From Congeria kusceri (lineage: Eukaryota > Mollusca > Bivalvia > Myida > Dreissenidae), in the NCBI GenBank assembly GCA_027627225.1, contig CM051027.1, forward strand, positions 89,078,451 to 89,142,450: 64,000 nucleotides of DNA, in the 5' to 3' direction. How positions within the stretch are numbered: the first letter of the stretch is position 1; each line of letters begins with the position of its first letter. A model generated the notes under the pieces. That model was not told the DNA's origin. It made no database searches and was given only the letters and a program-made list of their open reading frames with translations. Positions 61,301 through 64,000 of this stretch are shown here, one piece after another. The translations under genes and the position numbers were made by a program.

Positions 61301-63817
61301 ACTAATATCTGTAATTAAATGCTGGAGTCTTATTAACTTAATAATCGTATGGTGATGTGCTGATAAAAATCATGTTCAGATTTTTATGGAATAATTTTAA
61401 TTGATATTGTACAATTCGGCACAGCTTAATGATTGTAATAGTGCCCGTGTTATCCCATAGAGATTGTTTAAAATGCATGCAATTGTAACTAAATTTCACA
61501 TTCTCCTTATGTCACTTCCAGACAAGTGTCGTCAGCTGTGATCAATGCCTTTGCAAACATCGCAGCAAACATGACCGGAGAGGAGAACCAGCAAGACTTC
61601 CTGATCCGAATCCTGGAACTGTTTGTCAACCTGGGACTGGAGGCAAAGAGAGTCAGCGATAAACATTCTGGTCTTATGAAGGTGCTTTGTTGCCCAGTGC
61701 TTTAGTTTTTATCCCATCACATATTGGCTAAAGAAACACACATTGAATACACTGAGCTTGGTTCAAGAACCTTTCTAAATAAAATTGATTTCAACGCTAA
61801 CCTAGTATTCTCTACTTATGTTTCACTACAACATTTTTTTACTGTCCAATGACTAATGAAGTTGATCAATAACATTTTTATAAATGTTTAAAAACTGGTA
61901 GCAAAGGCGTATTTTGGTAAATTGCAATTCTGCACTTAATCTTTTAATGAGATTCTAATGAAACTTCATAGGTAATTCTGGAGTGTAGGATTTAATGTTC
62001 AAACACTGGATTGGAGAGTGATATGCCGTTAGACTAATTGTGTGTTGAGGTTTTATGTTTGCAACATTTGCTAATTCTTATGTCAAAGAGGTGTGCAGGG
62101 CCCGTATTCACCAACCGATTCTTAGCCTTAAGTCTTAAGAATAAAGAATATTCTTGAAACTGTTCTAAATAGGCTGTTAATTTGAATTTCACGTGGTATT
62201 CACTGATACTAATTTTAGCATTCTTCATTTAACAAATTTTTAACGACATAAGCAACATTGGTACGTGGCAAATTTGCGAATGCACAAGGATTAGTCGATA
62301 AGACTATTCTATTCTTTATTTGAGTCACGTCGTGGGAAAACCGGGCTTAATGCATGTGCGTAAAGTTTCATCCCGGATCAGCCTGTGCAGTCTGAACAGG
62401 CTGATCCAGGACGGCACTTTCCGCCTGAAGTGGATTTATGGTTAGAAGAGACTTCCTTGTAACAGAAAATACCATAAAAGCGGAAAGTGCTGTCCTGGAT
62501 TAGCCTGTGCGGACCACACAGGCTAATCTGGGACGACACTTAACGTACATGCATTAAGACCGGTTTTCCCACGACGTGCCTCTATGTTTAAGTCTAAAAA
62601 TGGGTTGGTGAATACGGGCCCAGGTTTAGATGTACATTAATGATTGCTCTTGTTTGTTGTGAGGTATGTGCTCTACTGCCAGTAGGCGCAGATGATACAG
62701 CTGTAGTTATGTTTCAGGCCTCCAGCAGTGCAGGCAATCTTGGCGTGCTCATTCCCGTCATATCGATGGTGAGTACACAGGCAAATCAACCAATAAACAT
62801 GAACTTGTTGTCATCATTGAGTACACAGGCAAATCAACCAATAAACATGAACTTGTTGCCAACATTAAGTACATAGGCAAATCAATCAATAAACATGAAC
62901 TTGTTGTCATCATTGAGTACACAGGGAAAACAACCAATAAACATGAACTTGTTGCCAACATTGAGTACACAGGCAAATCAACCCATAAACATGACCTTGT
63001 TGGCAACATTGAGTACACAGGCAAATCAGCCAATAAACATGAACTTGTTGTCATCATTGAGTACACAGGCAAATCAACCAATAAACATGAACTTGTCATC
63101 ATGGAGTACACAGGCAAAACAACCAATAAACATGAACTTGTTGTCATCATTGAGTACACAGGCAAATCATTCAATAAACATGAACTTGTTGGCAACATTG
63201 AGTACACTGGCAAATAAACCAATAAACATAAACTTGTTGGCAACATTTAAGCTTTTTAAGGTAGATGTGATAAATGTCATTATGTATGAAAATGTTGAAT
63301 GTACTTCAGTAGTTTCTAGCTTGTGCCAAGTGGATAATATCTTGTTCTTTTATGTATTGAAAACTGTGTTGACTGTGAGAAATGTCTGATCATATTTTTA
63401 GTACAAGTAGAAACAGATTGCAGAGATCCATGGCTGTGTTATTGTCAGTTTGTTTCAGAAAAAAAATAGAAACATGTTACGTTTGTTCTACACAAATTCA
63501 GGAAAACTGGAGGAAGTAAAAGTAACACTTCATTATGATTTATATTTAACATATGTGTAATTTTCTATTTTCTTCCTCAGCTGATCAGGCGGATGCCCTG
63601 TATCACGGACCCTAAGCAACGTCTCCTGAAGCTGTTTCGAGACTTCTGGCAGTACTGCGTTGTGTTCATGTTTGCAGATGACACTGGGCTCTGGCCTCAT
63701 GAATGGTTTGTGGGCGTCTGTGAAATAGCCAAGAAGTCCCCGCTCCTTATATCAGAGGCCCATCTTAGATCTGAACTCATGTTCAATGTGGCACTGAAAA
63801 ACGACACCGTGTCCCCT
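28392..63817 (+). CDS. PI4KA: Phosphatidylinositol 4-kinase alpha, first 17 coding exons (partial, runs off right edge)
   Basis: Exons: 28392-28475, 34065-34187, 34481-34574, 35116-35201, 35855-35927, 36107-36582, 36824-36898, 38170-38266, 39748-39942, 40283-40383, 49020-49270, 49669-49764, 59276-59459, 61100-61206, 61522-61681, 62718-62768 and 63581-63817. All are GT-AG with consistent phases and give 830 aa. The human protein is about 2100 aa, so this is the N-terminal helical-solenoid part; the kinase domain is beyond the window. Landmarks: [20 protein letters not shown] (exon 2), DILKGLP (3), [16 protein letters not shown] (6), [15 protein letters not shown] (9), [20 protein letters not shown] (11), [11 protein letters not shown] (12), [12 protein letters not shown] and [11 protein letters not shown] (13), [17 protein letters not shown] (15-16), and [10 protein letters not shown] with [20 protein letters not shown] (17). 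Exon 6 also carries a Pro/Ser-rich linker. PI4KA makes PI4P at the plasma membrane with EFR3, TTC7 and FAM126 (family knowledge). Introns 10 and 12 are the largest (8.6 and 9.5 kb). Confidence 0.97.
28557..28770 (+). repeat. Short tandem array, about 54-60 bp unit, four copies
   Basis: Copies begin with GGGCTTGAGGGATTTCATTC near 28559, 28613 and 28672, and a diverged one near 28727. The units share CATTTATTCCCCACATTGGC. It lies in PI4KA intron 1. Confidence 0.92.
28860..29340 (+). repeat. Tandem array, about 140 bp unit (family shared with 45460-46300)
   Basis: About three units share AAAAACGGTTTCCGCTTAAT, GGTGGGGTCAAGGTCACTGT and AACTTAATACATAGATACC at a period of about 139 bp. The same unit forms the second half of the large element in intron 10. 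It is non-coding and lies in PI4KA intron 1. Confidence 0.88.
29341..30264. other. PI4KA intron 1 stretch without recognised features
   Basis: AT-rich sequence with only short random frames. A small direct repeat GGGTGCTGTCTAAAAGGGGC and its near copy lie at about 29700-29740. No gene or complete element was recognised. Confidence 0.5.
30265..31443 (-). pseudogene. Decayed hAT-type transposase fragment
   Basis: Minus-strand frames encode pieces of one protein. 31443-31051 has [18 protein letters not shown] and [10 protein letters not shown]; 30958-30425 is a long central part ([20 protein letters not shown]); 30471-30265 has the C-terminal dimerisation signature [20 protein letters not shown] with [30 protein letters not shown] and the [10 protein letters not shown] motif are typical of hAT-related transposases and their domesticated relatives (ZNF862/C17orf113-like). 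A frame change near 30470 and a gap with stops at 30959-31050 break it, and no N-terminal zinc finger was found. It lies antisense in PI4KA intron 1 and is certainly not an exon of that gene. Confidence 0.82.
31444..32580. other. AT-rich intron 1 stretch with a GC-rich GGGCGGGG patch
   Basis: No gene seen. At about 32470-32530 the + strand has four closely spaced words of the GGGCGGGG type, unusual in this AT-rich intron. This could be part of a mobile element, as the next base block starts the dispersed CAGGGATTTCAAC family. Confidence 0.45.
32581..33960 (+). mobile_element. Dispersed CAGGGATTTCAAC-family copy interrupted by another element
   Basis: 32581-32887 and 33910-33960 together match one continuous stretch at about 46520-46910 (shared words TTTGCCAAC, ACCATTTGCAG, GGTTTTCAAAAT, AGAAATC). 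The part between is the separate 1006 bp element at 32896-33901. The left end also matches the inverted end of the short element at 22634-22960. It is therefore an older repeat split by a younger insertion. Confidence 0.65.
32896..33901 (+). mobile_element. 1006 bp hAT-like non-autonomous element with 8 bp target duplication
   Basis: Flanked exactly by GTCATGTG at 32888-32895 and 33902-33909. The left end CAGGGATCATATTATTTTC and the reverse complement of the right end CTGGGATCATATTTTTC match at most positions. An 8 bp duplication with CAGGG ends is the hAT pattern. No transposase is encoded; it may be mobilised by an hAT enzyme elsewhere. A rearranged second copy is at 55733-56690. Confidence 0.85.
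35340..35590 (+). mobile_element. Foldback element in PI4KA intron 4 (related to 57783-58085)
   Basis: Contains CAGAAAATGATGGGATAAAT, then GGTAAGTGTTGATTAAAGAT and, inverted, CTAAATAAACTTACCTTTAT. The same words occur in the opposite orientation at 57783-58085. Ends are approximate. Confidence 0.7.
36960..37865 (+). repeat. Tandem array, about 155 bp unit, in PI4KA intron 7
   Basis: About five diverged units share TTTTCATCCAATCTTCACCA, ATAATCAGCCAAATTGCCCC and GGAATTGTGGAGTTATGGCC. The same family recurs at 48050-48975. Spacing of the repeated words is about 150-160 bp. Non-coding. Confidence 0.9.
38444..39608. mobile_element. TA-flanked inverted-repeat element in PI4KA intron 8
   Basis: The left end CCGTATTGTGCCTATTTATC (38444) and the complement of the right end CCGTATTGTGCCTATTTAGC (ending 39608) are nearly identical inverted repeats continuing into GCCCC. 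TA flanks both sides. This fits a non-autonomous Tc1/mariner-like element of 1165 bp. No transposase frame remains. Confidence 0.78.
40791..40925. repeat. Hairpin-forming inverted repeat around a C run
   Basis: The left arm AATATCATAGGCATGTTGAG continues to TAGTAAATATTGC. The right arm is its imperfect complement (GCAATATTTACTCAAC through GCCTATGATATT). The loop contains a 12-14 base C run and AAGGCAACCTTCGGCCTCGA. It lies in PI4KA intron 10, and ends are approximate. Confidence 0.75.
41260..42690 (+). repeat. Tandem repeats with GGTCAAGGTCACA-type units, interrupted by a SINE
   Basis: The first part has two units with GAAACTTGATATGCAGC-like words. After the SINE at 41696-41971, about four units of about 150-165 bp share TCAGGTCCCTAGGTCAAATG, AAGGTCACATCTTGAGGTC and CTTGTC. 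It lies in PI4KA intron 10 and is non-coding. Confidence 0.8.
41696..41971 (+). mobile_element. tRNA-derived SINE, copy 1 (plus orientation)
   Basis: The head 41697-41770 is tRNA-like: an A-box region TAGAACAGTTGGTAGAACGC, an anticodon-loop-like CTGTCAA (GTC, Asp type), and a B box GAGTTCGAACCCC. It is followed by about 200 bp of unrelated body ending ACTGCTAAAA. The same head and body occur in reverse at 48333-48608. The acceptor stem pairs poorly, so it is not a working tRNA gene. Confidence 0.88.
43360..46340 (+). mobile_element. About 3 kb element with two internal tandem arrays (pearl/Helentron-like architecture)
   Basis: The left end is a strong hairpin, GCTCACC/GGTGAGC with GAGCAC/GTGCTC inside it (43361-43392). 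The right end carries TCAGGTGAGCGACC and TGGCCCTCTTGTT (46303-46340), which gives inverted ends AGCTCACCTGA/TCAGGTGAGC. The core has about 12 units of about 168 bp sharing GGTTTCATATTTGGTATGTA and GATGATGCCCCTGGGGTC-like words (43600-45460), then about six units of about 139 bp of the family also at 28860-29340. Tandem-cored elements with palindromic ends are known from bivalves (pearl elements); membership is inferred. Confidence 0.75.
46341..48049. other. PI4KA intron 10 stretch with older repeat copies
   Basis: 46520-46910 matches the dispersed family at 32581-32887 plus 33910-33960. 47590-47760 has repeated CCCTACTTTT words that also occur at 42858-42955, on the other side of the large element. 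47498-47509 (GTGGCAACCCTG) is the complement of CAGGGTTGCCAC at 43192. No gene seen. Confidence 0.55.
48050..48975 (+). repeat. Tandem array, about 155 bp unit, split by a SINE
   Basis: Units share TTTTCATCTGATCTTCACCA, GATAATCAGCCAAATTGCC and GGAATTGTGGACTTATGGCC-like words with the array at 36960-37865. The SINE at 48333-48608 interrupts a unit: AAAATGTTT lies on its left and GTGGGCATAAT on its right, as in the uninterrupted unit at 37713-37735. Confidence 0.88.
48333..48608 (-). mobile_element. tRNA-derived SINE, copy 2 (minus orientation)
   Basis: Reverse-orientation copy of the element at 41696-41971. On the minus strand the tRNA-like head has CTCAGTTGGTAGAGCGC, the GTC anticodon-like loop and GAGTTCGAACCCC. 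The body keeps AGTGTGAGTAGGTTAACTGA and the tail CTGAAACACTGTTAAAA. Together the two copies define the boundaries well. Confidence 0.9.
49790..49970. mobile_element. Degraded copy of the GCATGTGCGTAAAGT foldback element
   Basis: Shares AATGCATGTGCGTAAAGTTT, GGATCAGCCTGTGC and AGGCTAATCTGGGACAACAC with the intact element at 62326-62578, in the same order. The outermost CACGTCGTGGG ends are lost. It lies just after PI4KA exon 12. Confidence 0.85.
49971..50290. repeat. Degenerate tandem repeat, about 80-90 bp unit
   Basis: Four diverged units share CATGTAAATACTACAAAA-like words and TTTGTTGTGAAATCTG-like words. It lies in PI4KA intron 12 directly after the degraded foldback element. Confidence 0.65.
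50291..52199. other. PI4KA intron 12, AT-rich, no recognised features
   Basis: Only short frames without domain signatures. A run of ATATCACAA-like words at about 51725-51765 is simple sequence. Confidence 0.5.
52200..52610 (+). repeat. Two units of a dispersed repeat (about 175 bp)
   Basis: Shared words include ACTTGGAATA, ATAACTCTGTTTTGCATTTC (with the variant AACTCAGTTTTGTATTTC) and ATGCCCCTT. It starts after TAGGTGAGCTG, recalling the ends of the element at 43360-46340. Non-coding. Confidence 0.65.
52611..55038. other. PI4KA intron 12, no recognised features
   Basis: AT-rich sequence with short open frames that lack splice context or family resemblance. Repeated CATTTACCCCC at 52729-52773 is a minor direct repeat. 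Confidence 0.5.
55039..55376 (-). mobile_element. ATGCACCTATC-family element, copy 3
   Basis: Left end ATGCACCTATCAGTATTTTC and right end the complement GGGGAAAATATTGATAGGTGC. The interior is collinear with copy 2 (GGGGGAGCGGCGGGC, TGGTGTATCAAATGGCC, GGACCCGGAAT). It lies in PI4KA intron 12. Confidence 0.87.
55733..56690 (+). mobile_element. Rearranged second copy of the 1006 bp hAT-like element
   Basis: 55912-56690 is collinear with 32896-33830, beginning CAGGGATCATATTATTTC, but stops short of the right end. The missing right end is present in inverted orientation just upstream, at 55733-55865 (AGGGATCTTATTTTTCTAG, then GTATCCGAAAATGG). The two pieces are separated by about 46 bp. Confidence 0.78.
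56691..57782. other. PI4KA intron 12, no recognised features
   Basis: AT-rich, with no coding potential or clear repeats recognised. Confidence 0.5.
57783..58085. mobile_element. Foldback element with about 40 bp arms
   Basis: The left arm begins near 57783 with GAATACTAGGTTAGTGTTGA and runs to ATAAAGATAAGTTTATTT. The right arm, ending at 57921, is its near-perfect complement. The loop contains GCGAGGCTTAGAAAACCCG and GAGCCTTGGCGAGTGGTTC. Sequence continuing to about 58085 (ATCATTTTCTGTCTTTA, AAAATGACGTCACGAAAATA) matches the complement of 35340-35450. Confidence 0.82.
58086..59275. other. End of PI4KA intron 12, no recognised features
   Basis: AT-rich sequence up to the exon 13 acceptor (CTTACGCAG at 59267-59275). 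No gene or element recognised. Confidence 0.5.
59560..60910 (+). repeat. Tandem array in PI4KA intron 13, including a 138 bp duplication
   Basis: About six diverged units share CACCAACACCGCTTACTACA, CAGTTGTTGCTTATGACC, CCACCCATATCACCCAACCT and TTTGACCTTGACCTAATTTG. Three module starts read ATGCCCCCGGCATCTTGAT or close to it. At 60185 and 60323 a segment beginning TAATGAATGGTTACAG is duplicated almost exactly with a 138 bp offset, which also places the same peptide twice in one false minus-strand frame. Confidence 0.88.
62098..62621. mobile_element. Outer inverted-repeat element in PI4KA intron 15
   Basis: Ends are GGGCCCGTATTCACCAACC (62098-62116) and its exact complement (62603-62621). It is interrupted by the complete foldback element at 62326-62578. 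Without that insertion it would be about 270 bp. A non-autonomous DNA element with perfect 19 bp ends. Confidence 0.85.
62326..62578. mobile_element. Inner foldback element (CACGTCGTGGG ends), 253 bp
   Basis: Terminal inverted repeats are CACGTCGTGGGAAAACCGG and its complement ending at 62578; further inside, CTTAATGCATGTGCGTAAAG pairs with the complement of ACTTAACGTACATGCATTAAG-like sequence. A central pair GGATCAGCCTGTGC and GCACAGGCTAATC-like words give an almost complete hairpin. A degraded copy lies at 49790-49970. I recall this family as abundant in dreissenid bivalves. Confidence 0.88.
62771..63247. repeat. 48 bp minisatellite, about ten copies, starting at the exon 16 donor
   Basis: Units start GAGTACACAGGCAAATCAAC at 62771, 62819, 62867, 62915, 62963, 63011, 63059, 63104, 63152 and 63200; one is shortened to 45 bp. 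They differ by a few substitutions. The first unit begins two bases after exon 16, so the donor GTGAGT overlaps it. The length divisible by three gives false frames of about 160 codons on both strands. Confidence 0.95.
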
Positions 63818-64000
63818 GTGAGTAGGAGGTTTGAAGCAATAAAATAAGCAGTTAATTGAATTAACATTAGTATGATTGTTCCTCTAAGCAGTTGATTGCA
63901 TTTCGCGGATGCTTGTGTACAAATAGTAATCAACATTGGGGTTAACTAAGCTGTTGATTTTAAAACTGGATTTAATTAAGTTGCTTGATTAGAAAATGTT
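63818..64000 (+). other. Start of PI4KA intron 17
   Basis: GTGAGTAGGAGG follows exon 17 at 63818. The next exon is outside the window. Confidence 0.8.

Noticed and set aside
62758..63389. Two long repetitive frames (162 and 164 codons)
   Set aside because: They are the 48 bp minisatellite read on both strands. The + frame also overlaps the exon 16 donor but has no family resemblance.

Overview
This window is nuclear DNA from an animal, most likely a bivalve mollusc. The coding parts are split into GT-AG exons and encode animal proteins. The DNA is AT-rich, and the introns hold tRNA-derived SINEs, inverted-repeat elements and arrays of 140-170 bp units of the kind common in bivalves. One foldback element (62326-62578) looks like a family I associate with dreissenid mussels; that assignment is recollection, not proof.

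Layout. 1-10330 is a satellite array of an about 49 bp unit, running off the left edge, with local higher-order repeats. 10331-10880 is almost pure purine on the + strand; 10881-11740 is AT-rich single-copy-looking DNA with a cluster of stem-loops; 11740-12250 returns to purine-rich DNA and seven more satellite units. 12380-14906 is the broken relic of a multi-exon zinc-finger/FLYWCH gene. 15180-22296 (+) is GPATCH3, six exons, complete (537 aa). 25936-28265 (-) is ALKBH4, three exons, complete (270 aa), tail-to-tail with GPATCH3. 28392-63817 (+) is the first 17 coding exons (830 aa) of PI4KA, the large plasma-membrane phosphatidylinositol 4-kinase alpha; its kinase domain lies beyond the right edge. 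ALKBH4 and PI4KA start head to head with only 126 bp between their ATGs, so they probably share a bidirectional promoter.

The rest is intron and intergenic DNA packed with mobile elements: a decayed hAT transposase in PI4KA intron 1; a 1006 bp hAT-like element with an exact 8 bp target duplication; a TA-flanked and a TTAA-flanked inverted-repeat element; a three-copy family ending in ATGCACCTATCAATATTTTC; two SINE copies in opposite orientation; a nested foldback element; and a 3 kb tandem-repeat-cored element resembling the bivalve pearl/Helentron type. Two minisatellites have unit lengths divisible by three (33 and 48 bp) and create large false ORFs.

The three real genes act in different processes (G-patch RNA/helicase biology and innate signalling; 2-oxoglutarate-dependent demethylation; PI4P synthesis), and nothing here shows that they form one pathway. 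I did not find a clear undescribed gene system. The points most worth checking are the satellite's higher-order structure, the stem-loop cluster, the shared promoter, the minisatellite that starts at a PI4KA splice donor, and the several transposon families.
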